From Verrucomicrobiota bacterium (GTDB taxonomy: Bacteria > Verrucomicrobiota > Kiritimatiellia > JAAZAB01): a DNA stretch of 15,133 nt. The translations under genes and the position numbers were made by a program. The stretch spans positions 1 through 15,133 of the forward strand of contig JAHIMN010000285.1 in assembly GCA_018896395.1 (NCBI GenBank). The letters are read 5' to 3'. The stretch's first letter is position 1; each line of letters begins with the position of its first letter. The notes beneath the pieces were generated by a model. That model had not been told where the DNA came from, searched no databases, and saw only the letters and a program-made list of their open reading frames with translations. Positions 7,585 through 14,966 of this stretch are shown one piece after another.

Positions 7585-8325
7585 CTAAGTCCCCCGGGTT
7601 TCGTATTGTTCCTTGCTTTGACGGTAGCGCTCTTCACCACCTTCACGGTTAACGCTTGAGAAGACGGTCAGTGGTTGTCCCCGGCTGGCCATGATTTCCA
7701 TGACCCGCCCCAGCAGCATCCAGCCGGCCACGTCCATGGCCACTCCGGAAACAGGCATCAGTTTGATATCATAGCCGGGCACGTCAACGGCGGCATCGCC
7801 GACGGGCGCGCCGAGGTCAATGACAACATCCACTACCTCGCAAAGCCGCTTACCTGATGGGTGCAGGGCGGCCACCGTTTGCGTGTATGCCAGGGACGTG
7901 AATCCGATCACACGGATGCCTTTCGCCTGGCAGGCCAGCGTCAGCTCGACCGGCCCCCGGTTTCTGCCCGAAACGGAGGAAACCAGCATGATATCGCCGG
8001 ACCGGAGATTGCCGGATTGAACGGCAAAGCGGACGGTCTCCAAATCCTGTTCCCAGGTGTCGGAACGGGGCCGGTTTTGATAACAGCGCGGCACGGGAGA
8101 CGTCACGTTCACGGTATAGTTAAAGGGCTGGATCACCGCCAAGCCCCCCGCCCGACCGAGGAAATCTCCCTGAATGCCGTGCCCGAGTTCCGAACAATAT
8201 ATCAGGCCCTGATGGGTCAAGGCCTGGACGATCAGCTCGGCCGCCTGCTCCAGGGCGGGTAGTTGCGTTTGCTCGAGGTGATCCAGTATGCCTCGGACTT
8301 TATTAAGATACAACTGCGGGACCAT
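7585..8325 (-). CDS. SIS-domain phosphosugar-binding protein, diverged paralog B
   Basis: Also 246 residues and colinear with its neighbour: VSSVSGRN (Asn122), LHPSGKRL, LGAPVGDA and SVNREGGEERY (Asn226, Glu228) all match paralog A in position. The N-terminal motif differs. It reads SELGHGIQGDFLGRAGG (His49, Asp54), two residues shorter than in paralog A, with Gly in place of Ser after the His and without the Glu-Glu pair. This fits a partner or ligand-sensing subunit, or a changed substrate, but that is inference. Translation should start well: GGAGGA at 8336-8331 lies five bases before the ATG, right after the kinase stop. The two-base gap to paralog A suggests coupled translation and perhaps a heteromeric complex. 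Confidence 0.84.
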   Translation of the reverse strand: MVPQLYLNKVRGILDHLEQTQLPALEQAAELIVQALTHQGLIYCSELGHGIQGDFLGRAGGLAVIQPFNYTVNVTSPVPRCYQNRPRSDTWEQDLETVRFAVQSGNLRSGDIMLVSSVSGRNRGPVELTLACQAKGIRVIGFTSLAYTQTVAALHPSGKRLCEVVDVVIDLGAPVGDAAVDVPGYDIKLMPVSGVAMDVAGWMLLGRVMEIMASRGQPLTVFSSVNREGGEERYRQSKEQYETRGT

Positions 8326-8336
8326 AACTATCCTCC

Positions 8337-9272
8337 TTATTTCATAATTTCTTTATAAGTAGCCAGGAGCGTGGCGGCTGCCTGGTCATAATTCGAACAG
8401 GGCTCGCGGCGCAAACTTAACAGCGCCACGCCGAGCACGGAAGGGTGATGCGGACGAACGGGCGTCAACCGTGGCGCAAACGTCCGCGCCTGCTCGCACA
8501 ATCGATTCCAGTAAATGGAAGAATGCATAATGACACTGCCTGTGCCAATCATCGTATAGGATTCGCGGGTCATTTCAAGGCGAACGATGACGGCTTGTAG
8601 AATATCGGCAATGTCGTCAGCGGCTCCCGTGATGACCCGCCGGGCGATGGGGTCTCCGCCGGCGGCTTCCTCATCCACGACGCGGGCAAACGCGGCGATA
8701 ACGGAACGATCCATGGTCTTCAGGCTGAAGGTAATCAAGTCGTCCAAGTCGGTCAATCCGTAGAAGGCGTATAACCGGTTTTGCAGGGTTGTATGAAAAC
8801 GAGGGTGCCAGTCCGATTTCGCCGCCGCCCGCAAGGCCATCAGCCCAATGAAATAGGCGCTGCCGGTATCACCCAGAACGGGACCGGCCCCGTCGAGATG
8901 CAATTCCCGGCCATCGCTGGTTTTTCCATACACAACTGATCCTGTTCCCGAAAGTACGATCAGGCCGCAAGATTGGCCGGCCAGCGCAAAGGCCGCTTCC
9001 TCTTCCGACACCCAGCTCATCGAGCGGATGGGGATGCCCAAATTGAGCGCCGGTCTGAGGCGAACGTTGATGGATATAACGGCAACCGATTTGGGAACAT
9101 GATGGGCCAGCGCGTCGCGAGCGGCCATGAGGAACGCTTCCTCACTCCGGCCGCTGAGGCCGGGGCCCTCGCCCGTGCCCCATCCCAAAGCCTGCCCGTC
9201 ACTGCGGACCAATAAGGCGTGACATTTAGTCCCGCCGGGATCGAAGGCCAGAATGGTTGCATCAGCATTCAT
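8337..9272 (-). CDS. BadF/BadG/BcrA/BcrD-family sugar kinase (N-acetylglucosamine kinase-like)
   Basis: A cytoplasmic ASKHA-fold kinase of 311 residues, the usual length for bacterial GlcNAc or MurNAc/GlcNAc kinases. The PHOSPHATE-1 loop is FDPGGTKCH (Asp11-Lys16), PHOSPHATE-2 is LSGTGSVVYG (107-116), and the sugar/adenosine region is GAGPVLGDTGSAYFIG (128-143). A C-terminal IGTGSVIMHS segment completes the fold. No Cys cluster is present, so the acyl-CoA reductase activators of the same superfamily are unlikely. Where relatives have an Asp-Ala catalytic motif, this protein seems to have Glu-Ala (EEEAAFALAG, about Glu92); alignment is needed to confirm. It heads an operon with two SIS proteins, which fits phosphorylation of an imported or recycled amino sugar followed by SIS-dependent processing. 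The ATG at 9272 follows a weak ribosome site; a candidate promoter lies about 50 bases upstream. Confidence 0.84.
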   Translation of the reverse strand: MNADATILAFDPGGTKCHALLVRSDGQALGWGTGEGPGLSGRSEEAFLMAARDALAHHVPKSVAVISINVRLRPALNLGIPIRSMSWVSEEEAAFALAGQSCGLIVLSGTGSVVYGKTSDGRELHLDGAGPVLGDTGSAYFIGLMALRAAAKSDWHPRFHTTLQNRLYAFYGLTDLDDLITFSLKTMDRSVIAAFARVVDEEAAGGDPIARRVITGAADDIADILQAVIVRLEMTRESYTMIGTGSVIMHSSIYWNRLCEQARTFAPRLTPVRPHHPSVLGVALLSLRREPCSNYDQAAATLLATYKEIMK

Positions 9273-9320
9273 TCTTAAATTTCAGGCATTGCTACGCTAT
9301 CGACATTGCTGTCTATTCAG

Positions 9321-9350
9321 ATAATTAACTTCAAAAAGCGCTCAAGTCAA
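9321..9350 (-). promoter_or_regulatory. Candidate sigma-70 promoter for the kinase-SIS-SIS operon
   Basis: Read on the minus strand, TTGACT (9350-9345) and AATTAT (9326-9321) are separated by 18 bases. The -35 matches five of six consensus bases and the -10 matches four of six. The predicted start would leave a leader of about 40 bases before the kinase ATG. This is a prediction from sequence only. Confidence 0.4.
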
Positions 9351-9371
9351 TTCCGCTTTTTGCCGCATGGG

Positions 9372-9387
9372 ATTGACCATTGTCAAT
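9372..9387. promoter_or_regulatory. Operator-like palindrome in the divergent control region
   Basis: A perfect inverted repeat ATTGAC-CATT-GTCAAT lies about 22 bases upstream of the candidate -35 box of the kinase operon. GTCAATTC recurs over that -35 box itself (9346-9353). The geometry suits a dimeric regulator that activates the kinase operon or represses the divergent gene. No regulator of the sugar operon is encoded in the window, so the binding protein is unknown. Confidence 0.35.
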
Positions 9388-9437
9388 TCATTACCAAAAA
9401 ACCGCTTGATTGAATGCCGCATAAGCATAATAATCAG

Positions 9438-9626
9438 GTTCGCAGTTCAAGGGTTCACAGTTTCCGTCAGCCGACGGATTAGAGAGCGATGAAGATTGAA
9501 CGGTTTTTAAAGAAGAGCCTCAGAGGTCAGCAAGAAGTTCACTTATCCGTACTGAGGTTTTGTGGCTCTGCGGTTCTTCTTCCAGAGAGCGCAAAGCGAC
9601 CAACCGTGAACCGTGAACTGTGAACC
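9438..9626. repeat. GGTTCA-type inverted-repeat element, copy 2 (about 189 bp)
   Basis: The left arm (9438-9463, with GGTTCGCAGTTCA and GGGTTCACAGTT) is an imperfect reverse complement of the right arm (9602-9626, AACCGTGAACCGTG and AACTGTGAACC). Inside are a small palindrome, CCGTC-AGCC-GACGG (9464-9477), and a longer inverted pair (9510-9525 with 9566-9581, 14 of 16 paired). It shares arm sequence and position with the element at 3944-4221: both end just upstream of a plus-strand gene. Together with the promoter and operator above, it makes up the 383-base gap between the kinase and the sensor gene. Confidence 0.6.
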
Positions 9627-9655
9627 TGACAACCTGGTACGGGAAAGCAACCGTC

Positions 9656-11335
9656 ATGGCTCACAACGAGCAATTAGCCCAAACATTGCGGATCAAGCTT
9701 CCGGCCGAAGCGCTGGAAGCGGCCAAACCCGCAAAGAGGCCCAAGCTGGCTTCGAAAGCGGCCGGCCTGCCCCGTGAGACCGTCCGGGCCAAGCTCGGGT
9801 CCTCCGAATTCACGCTTTACCATGAATTTCTTCAGAGCATTTATGACGCCGTGCTGATCACGGACTGGGAGGGACACATTCTGGACGGCAACACGCGCTC
9901 CATTGAATTCTTCCGCTACGAGGTCCGCGAACTGCGTGAAAAGGTAATTTTCGATATCATCTATGGCTTCGATGCGGCCATCCTCCAGAAAATCTGCGCC
10001 AACCTGGATCGCGACCAGTTCACCCTGATCGAGGAAGCTTATTGCCGGCGGAAGGACCAATCCCTGTTTCCAGCGGAGATCGCCACCAACAAACTGCACC
10101 TGGGCGATGAAAAACACCTTTGCTTTTTCGTGCGCGATATTACCCGGCGCAAGCAGGATGAAAAAATCCTGCGCCAGACCCGCGATCAGCTCGCCCGGGC
10201 CGAGCGCATGGAAATGGCCGGCAGCATTGCCGGCCATATCGCTCACGATTTCAACAACCTGCTGACCCCCCTGGTGGCCTACCCGGATTTCATTCGGTCC
10301 AAACTGCCGGAAAATTCCCCGGCACACGCGGACCTCGACGTCATCGCCAAGACGGCCCAGCAGATGGCCCACATCAATCAACAGCTCCTGGCACTGTCGC
10401 GCCGCGCCTATCACGAGCAGTCCGTGCTGAACATCAATGCGGTGATTGAAACCGAGTCCTTGTTCCTGGAGCGTAACGAGCCGGCCAAGGGGATCAAGCT
10501 TGACCTGGCCCTGGCGGGGGATTTGTTTAACATGAAGGGTTCGCCCCAACAGCTCTTGCGCGTTATTCAGAACCTGTGCCAGAACGCCATCGAAGCCATG
10601 GGCCCTGTCGGCACGCTGACGATCAAGACCGAAAACGTCTGCCTGGACACGCCGGTGAAGAAATACGAGCTTATGACGCCGGGCGAATATATCAAGGTCT
10701 CGATCACCGACACCGGCCATGGCATTCCACCGGAAATCCAGGACAAACTCTTCGATCCCTTTTTTACCACCCGGAAGGCCGATAAACAGCGCGGCTCCGG
10801 CCTGGGCCTGAGCGTGGTGAGCGGCATCGTCAAGGATCACCAGGGCTTTATTGACCTGGAAAGCACCGTCGGCAAGGGCACTACCTTCAGCCTGTATTTA
10901 CCGTCCTGCCGGGACAAGATCCAGCCGGTGGAGTCGGAAAAACATTATACCGGCACGGAAACCATCCTGGTCGTGGATGACGACAAACTGCAGATCGAAG
11001 TCATGACCCGCCTGCTGCAAGCGATGGGCTACACTGTCGAGAACGCACATAGCGGCGAGGAGGCGCTGCGGCTATTCGCCACACATAAGGTGAAAGGCCA
11101 TTTCCCAAAACTGGTTATCCTCGACATGGTCATGGGCGAGGACATGGATGGCACCCAGGTCTACCAGGAGCTGAAGGCCATTAACCCCAAGCAGAGAGCC
11201 ATCATCGTTTCCGGTTATGCTGAATCGCCCCGGGTCAACCTGGCACAGACCCTCGGTGCCGGCGCTTACCTCCGCAAACCGGTGACATTCGAAAAACTGA
11301 GCAAAGCGGTCCGGCAGGAATTGGATCGGCCCTGA
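9656..11335 (+). CDS. Soluble hybrid sensor histidine kinase (PAS-HisKA-HATPase-REC)
   Basis: A 559-residue two-component hybrid kinase. Order: a Lys/Ala-rich N-terminus (1-50), a PAS sensor domain (about 55-170, starting LQSIYDAVLITDWEGHILDGN and ending in the PAC-like FVRDITRRKQ), the phospho-acceptor H-box AGHIAHDFNNLL (His197, the HDFNN subtype), HATPase with DTGHG (352-356), FDPFFTT and GSGLGLS (380-386), and a C-terminal receiver with Asp441-443, phospho-acceptor Asp490 (ILDMVMGED), Ser519 and Lys541. No membrane segments are seen, so it senses a cytoplasmic signal. No separate response regulator adjoins it; the attached receiver must phosphorelay onward or act alone. The ATG at 9656 follows GGGAAAG; a GTG at 9620 lies in a repeat and is unlikely. 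It is divergent from the sugar-kinase operon, but a functional link is only conjecture. Confidence 0.88.
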   Translation: MAHNEQLAQTLRIKLPAEALEAAKPAKRPKLASKAAGLPRETVRAKLGSSEFTLYHEFLQSIYDAVLITDWEGHILDGNTRSIEFFRYEVRELREKVIFDIIYGFDAAILQKICANLDRDQFTLIEEAYCRRKDQSLFPAEIATNKLHLGDEKHLCFFVRDITRRKQDEKILRQTRDQLARAERMEMAGSIAGHIAHDFNNLLTPLVAYPDFIRSKLPENSPAHADLDVIAKTAQQMAHINQQLLALSRRAYHEQSVLNINAVIETESLFLERNEPAKGIKLDLALAGDLFNMKGSPQQLLRVIQNLCQNAIEAMGPVGTLTIKTENVCLDTPVKKYELMTPGEYIKVSITDTGHGIPPEIQDKLFDPFFTTRKADKQRGSGLGLSVVSGIVKDHQGFIDLESTVGKGTTFSLYLPSCRDKIQPVESEKHYTGTETILVVDDDKLQIEVMTRLLQAMGYTVENAHSGEEALRLFATHKVKGHFPKLVILDMVMGEDMDGTQVYQELKAINPKQRAIIVSGYAESPRVNLAQTLGAGAYLRKPVTFEKLSKAVRQELDRP

Positions 11336-11477
11336 AGTGGCTGTTGAAAAACTATTTTTCTTGTCATTCTGAGCAAAGCGAAGAATCTCCAAATCGCAGA
11401 TTTGGGCCATTTTTGAGATCCCTCGACTTCGCTCGGGATGACCTTTACAGGCGATAATGGCTTTTTCAACAGCCACT
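11336..11477. mobile_element. MITE-like element with perfect 16-bp terminal inverted repeats
   Basis: AGTGGCTGTTGAAAAA (11336-11351) and its exact reverse complement TTTTTCAACAGCCACT (11462-11477) bound a 142-bp non-coding unit. Inside, TCATTCTGAGCAAAGCGAAG (from 11364) and the facing GAGATCCC / TCGACTTCGCTCGGGATGA block form a second, imperfect nested stem. This internal sequence resembles a dispersed repeat seen between genes in many environmental bacteria. No transposase is encoded, so it would be non-autonomous. No clear target-site duplication is visible. It starts at the first base after the sensor-kinase stop and lies between convergent genes, where the fold could act as a two-way transcription barrier. 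Confidence 0.65.
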
Positions 11478-11495
11478 AAAGGGCCGGCCACTTAT

Positions 11496-12452
11496 TCAGT
11501 TCACATTTTCAAACAGCACGGACGAAAGATAGCGTTCGCCGGAATCGGGTAGAATCACAACCATGGTTTTACCGAAAAAGGTTTTGTCCTTGGCCAGCCG
11601 CACGGCCACGGCCACGGCGGCCCCGCAGGAAATACCGGAGAGGATCCCTTCCTCCCGCGCCAGGCGCCGCGCCATTTCCACGGCCTCGGCGCTACCAATC
11701 TGTTCCACGCGGTCCACTAAACCAAGATCCAGCGTGTCGGGAATAAAGCCGGCGCCAATCCCCTGGATTTTGTGCGCACCCGGCTTGAGTTCCTGCCCGG
11801 CCAGCGACTGCGTAATAACCGGGCTTTCCTCCGGCTCCACCGCCACGGATATGAGCGCCTTGCCTTTCGTCCGCTTGAGATACCGCGAAATGCCGGTGAT
11901 CGTTCCACCCGTCCCTACCCCGGCCACCAGGACGTCCACGGCGCCGTCGGTGTCATTCCAGATTTCAGGACCAGTGGTTTGTTCATGAATGGCCGGGTTG
12001 GCCGGATTCTTGAACTGCTGGGGCAGGAAGTATTGTTTCGGGTCCGACGCCGCCAGCTCCTCGGCGCGGACTATGGCGCCTTTCATGCCTTCCGCTCCCG
12101 GCGTCAGGATCAGGCGCGCGCCAAAGGCCGCCAGGACCCGGCGGCGCTCGATGCTCATCGTTTCCGGCATGGTCAGCGTCAACGGATAGCCGCGGGCCGC
12201 CGCGACATAGGCCAGGGCAATGCCCGTGTTGCCGCTGGTCGGCTCGACAATCGCCATACCCGGCTTGAGCACGCCACGCTTTTCCGCGTCCCAGACCATG
12301 GCCGCGCCAATCCGGCACTTGACCGAATAAGCGGGATTACGCCCCTCAATTTTGGCCAGCAGCGTGGCCTTGAGACCCTGCGTGACACGATTCAGCCTGA
12401 CCAGCGGCGTGTTGCCGATGGACATGGAATTATCCTCAAAAATACGGCGCAT
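11496..12452 (-). CDS. cysK: Cysteine synthase (O-acetylserine sulfhydrylase A)
   Basis: A PLP-dependent cytoplasmic enzyme of 318 residues that makes L-cysteine from O-acetylserine and sulfide. It follows the Escherichia coli CysK closely: RIFEDNSMSIGNTPLVRLNR at the N-terminus, PLP lysine in NPAYSVKCRIGAAM (Lys45), the substrate loop EPTSGNTGIALAYVAAARG (Ser73-Thr76), the phosphate cup GVGTGGT near residue 180, and SGISCGAA near 270. The ATG at 12452 is clear: GGGAGGG (12465-12459) stands six bases upstream and immediately after the metY stop. An open extension back to 12536 overlaps metY and is rejected. Position downstream of metY indicates joint expression for sulfide assimilation into cysteine and homocysteine. 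Confidence 0.95.
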   Translation of the reverse strand: MRRIFEDNSMSIGNTPLVRLNRVTQGLKATLLAKIEGRNPAYSVKCRIGAAMVWDAEKRGVLKPGMAIVEPTSGNTGIALAYVAAARGYPLTLTMPETMSIERRRVLAAFGARLILTPGAEGMKGAIVRAEELAASDPKQYFLPQQFKNPANPAIHEQTTGPEIWNDTDGAVDVLVAGVGTGGTITGISRYLKRTKGKALISVAVEPEESPVITQSLAGQELKPGAHKIQGIGAGFIPDTLDLGLVDRVEQIGSAEAVEMARRLAREEGILSGISCGAAVAVAVRLAKDKTFFGKTMVVILPDSGERYLSSVLFENVN

Positions 12453-12458
12453 GCTTAA

Positions 12459-12465
12459 CCCTCCC
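12459..12465 (-). promoter_or_regulatory. Strong Shine-Dalgarno that fixes the cysK start
   Basis: GGGAGGG on the minus strand directly follows the metY TAA and sits six bases before the cysK ATG. It rules out the longer reading of cysK that would overlap metY. Confidence 0.8.
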
Positions 12466-13764
12466 TTATTTTGCGATGGTCTTTTGCAGGGCCTGGTTAA
12501 TATCGGCCTTGATATCCTCAACATCTTCGATGCCAATGGAGAGCCGGATGTAATCTTCGGTTACACCGGTTTCCCGCTGTTCTGCCGGCGTCAACTGCTG
12601 GTGCGTGGTCGACGCCGGATGGATGACCAGGCTCTTGGCGTCGCCAATGTTCGCCACGTGCGACAGGAGCTCAACCGAGTTAATAAATTGCCTGGCCGCT
12701 TCCAGCCCGCCCTTGATGCCGAATCCCACGAGCCCGCCAAATCCCTTCTTCAGATACCTGGCGGCCACCGCATGGCTCGGGTCGTCTTCCAGGCCCGGGT
12801 ACATCACCCATTGAACCAGTGGATGCTTCTTGAGCCAGTGGGCAATGGCCAGCGCGTTTTCCGAATGTTGACGCTGACGCAACGGCAGAGTCTCAAGCCC
12901 CAGCAGGAACTGATGCGCGTTGAATGGACTTAGCGCCGCGCCGATGTCGCGCAGGAGCGTCACGCGTACCTTCAGGATGAAGGCCACGTTGCCCATGCCG
13001 GGCACATTGCCCAGGGCATCCCAGTACACCAACCCGTGATAACTCGGATCCGGTTCCGTGAACTCCGGGAACTTCCCGTTGTTCCACTTGAATTTGCCGG
13101 AATCTACAATGATGCCGCCAATCGAGGTGCCGTGGCCGCCGATATATTTCGTGGCGGAGATGGCCAGGATATCGGCGCCATAATCAATCGGCCGGACCAG
13201 GCCGACACCCACGGTGTTATCCACCACCAACGGGATACCGGCCGCGTGCGCAATGGCCGCAATGGCCTCGAAGTCGGGCACGTCCAGTTTCGGGTTGCCG
13301 ATGGTTTCCGCGTAGATCGCCCGCGTTTTGGGCGTGATCGCCCGCCGGAAAGCATCCGGATTACGGGAATCCACGAATATTGCCGTGCGACCCAGTTTCG
13401 GGAACGTGTGGTGCAGGAGCTGGTAGGCGCCGCCATAAAGGTTGTTGGCCGCCACGATTTCGTCACCCAGCCGCGTGATGGCCAGCAAAGCGTAGGTAAT
13501 GGCCGACTGGCCGGAAGCCACGGCGAGCGCGCCCGTGCCGCCCTCAATGGCGGCCACCCGCTTTTCAAACACGTCATTCGTCGGATTCATGAGCCGCGTA
13601 TAGATGTTGCCGAATTCCTTCAACGCGAACAGATTCGCCGCATGCTCCGTGCTTTTGAAGACGTAGGACGTGGTTTGATAGATGGGGACCGCCCGGGCGC
13701 CCGTGGTGGGGTCTGGCTTCTGTCCCGCGTGTAAGGCTAAGGTCGCTAATTTTGGTGTGGTCAT
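12466..13764 (-). CDS. metY: O-acetylhomoserine sulfhydrylase (aminocarboxypropyltransferase)
   Basis: A PLP enzyme of the Cys/Met metabolism (cystathionine gamma-lyase) family with 432 residues, typical of MetY and longer than MetB or MetC. It forms homocysteine from O-acetylhomoserine and sulfide, the direct sulfhydrylation route to methionine. Visible: TLALHAGQKPDPTTGARAVPIYQTTSYVF at the start, YTRLMNPTNDVFEKRVAAIEGG, ASGQSAI, ETIGNPKLDVPD, VDNTVGVGL, the PLP lysine in SATKYIGGHGTS (Lys206), and the C-terminal VIHPASTTHQQL. The insert around FTEPDPSYHGLVYWDALG is characteristic of MetY. The ATG at 13764 has AAGGA eight bases upstream. A TATACT at 13821-13816 could be a -10 box for metY-cysK, but no good -35 is seen. 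The cysK ATG is 13 bases downstream. Confidence 0.93.
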   Translation of the reverse strand: MTTPKLATLALHAGQKPDPTTGARAVPIYQTTSYVFKSTEHAANLFALKEFGNIYTRLMNPTNDVFEKRVAAIEGGTGALAVASGQSAITYALLAITRLGDEIVAANNLYGGAYQLLHHTFPKLGRTAIFVDSRNPDAFRRAITPKTRAIYAETIGNPKLDVPDFEAIAAIAHAAGIPLVVDNTVGVGLVRPIDYGADILAISATKYIGGHGTSIGGIIVDSGKFKWNNGKFPEFTEPDPSYHGLVYWDALGNVPGMGNVAFILKVRVTLLRDIGAALSPFNAHQFLLGLETLPLRQRQHSENALAIAHWLKKHPLVQWVMYPGLEDDPSHAVAARYLKKGFGGLVGFGIKGGLEAARQFINSVELLSHVANIGDAKSLVIHPASTTHQQLTPAEQRETGVTEDYIRLSIGIEDVEDIKADINQALQKTIAK

Positions 13765-13879
13765 GGTTATGTTCCTTGTTCGGTTGCCCCCCATGGAGCT
13801 GTGTTATCGTTAAATAGTATAGATTAAGGTTATTCCCGCTTGTTTGGCTTCGTACTTTTCCATCATGGTTTTCAGTGTA

Positions 13880-14860
13880 TCAGGTGTGGGTCATATCCGT
13901 CACGTGGAAACCGGCTGCCGCAATCATGGCAAGGTCGGCCGCGTGCCCCTGTCCGGGCGTGGTCAGGTAGCCATTGGTAAAGATCGAATTGGCTGGGTAG
14001 AGTGCCAGGACCTGCAAGGCGCCCAGGCATACCTCCCGCCCGCCCGCGATGCGAAGCTCGCGCTCGGGGTTCACCAAACGGAACATGGCCAGGATGCGCA
14101 GCCCCTCGGCGGCCGACAGGCGCGGCCGCCCCTCTAAAGTTGTGCCGGGGCGCGGATCCAGAAAATTGACCGGGATCGAGTCCGCTCCCGCCGCGCGCAA
14201 GGCAAAGGCCAGTTCCACGCGGTCTTCGGGCGTTTCGCCCATTCCCATAAGCCCGCCGGAACACAGCTCCAGGCCGGCGGCCTTAACCACGCGCACCGTT
14301 TCCACGCGGTCACGGTAATGATGGGTCGTGCAGATCGTCGGAAAAAAAAGTTCCGAGGTTTCCAGGTTGTGGTTGAACCGGTCTATGCCAGCCTGTTTCA
14401 ACCGGCGCGCCTGGCACGCATCTATAAGACCTAACGAGGCACAGAGCTGGATAGGCATCTCCTGCTTGATCCGGCGCGCCGCTTCACACACCGTACTCAG
14501 TTCCTGTTCCCGCGGCGCGCGACCACTGGTGACGATGCAATAGCGCAAGGCCTTGAGCGCCTGGGCCTCGCGGGCGCCCTGGATAATGTCGTCCACCGAC
14601 TGCATCGCATAAGTGGACACTCCCACAGTTGATTTGGCCGCCTGACTGCAATAGGCGCAGTCCTCACTGCACAGCCCGCTCTTGGCGTTGCGGATGACGT
14701 GCAGGCTGACCCCCAGCCCGAAATACCGGCGGCGCACGGTAAAGGCCGCGTCCAGCACGGCGAGCAATTCCTCCGCCGGCGAATTCAACACGGCCAGCGC
14801 ATCCGCGCGCGTCACACTCCCGCCCGCCAGCACTTTTGCAGATAATGTTTTCCAGTTCAT
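13880..14860 (-). CDS. bioB: Biotin synthase (radical SAM)
   Basis: BioB inserts sulfur into dethiobiotin, the last step of biotin synthesis, using a radical-SAM [4Fe-4S] cluster and a second, sacrificial Fe-S cluster. The protein has 326 residues. The SAM cluster motif is GLCSEDCAYCSQA (Cys64, Cys68, Cys71). Counterparts of the auxiliary-cluster ligands are visible in RYCIVTSG, QLCASLG and ELCSGGLMGMGE, with the arginine in RIAGGRE. NFLDPRPGTTLEG and the C-terminal FTNGYLTTPGQ are also typical. The ATG at 14860 is the only start close to the domain edge. The nearest strong purine tract (AGGAGAGGAG) is more than 20 bases upstream, so initiation may be weak. Other bio genes are absent from the window. 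It precedes metY by 115 bases on the same strand; co-transcription is possible but not shown. Confidence 0.94.
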   Translation of the reverse strand: MNWKTLSAKVLAGGSVTRADALAVLNSPAEELLAVLDAAFTVRRRYFGLGVSLHVIRNAKSGLCSEDCAYCSQAAKSTVGVSTYAMQSVDDIIQGAREAQALKALRYCIVTSGRAPREQELSTVCEAARRIKQEMPIQLCASLGLIDACQARRLKQAGIDRFNHNLETSELFFPTICTTHHYRDRVETVRVVKAAGLELCSGGLMGMGETPEDRVELAFALRAAGADSIPVNFLDPRPGTTLEGRPRLSAAEGLRILAMFRLVNPERELRIAGGREVCLGALQVLALYPANSIFTNGYLTTPGQGHAADLAMIAAAGFHVTDMTHT

Positions 14861-14966
14861 AAGATCTTCGGCACACTTCCTGTATTCTCCTCTCCTTTTT
14901 TTGACCCAACGTTGCGCATGAACCTCGGCGCTGTTTTGCGCCGTAGTGCTCCATGCGCTGATTCGC

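Noticed and set aside
9674..10840. A long open frame (388 codons) on the minus strand opposite the sensor kinase.
   Set aside because: It is antisense to a protein with every expected kinase and receiver motif, and its translation shows no recognisable domain. GC-rich codons on the other strand explain it.
11772..13734. Long plus-strand frames opposite cysK and metY (228 and 232 codons).
   Set aside because: Both are antisense to well-conserved PLP enzymes, have compositions rich in Arg/Gly/His, and lack ribosome sites or motifs.
13810..13866. A small minus-strand frame of 18 residues (MMEKYEAKQAGITLIYTI) between bioB and metY.
   Set aside because: It has no clear Shine-Dalgarno and no Cys, Met-run or terminator structure typical of a leader peptide. 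Nothing beyond its being open supports it.
14926..14943. CGGCGC-TGTTTT-GCGCCG hairpin between hicA and bioB as a terminator.
   Set aside because: The six-bp stem is perfect, but on the transcribed strand it is followed by mixed sequence and an A-run rather than a T-run, so intrinsic termination is not supported.
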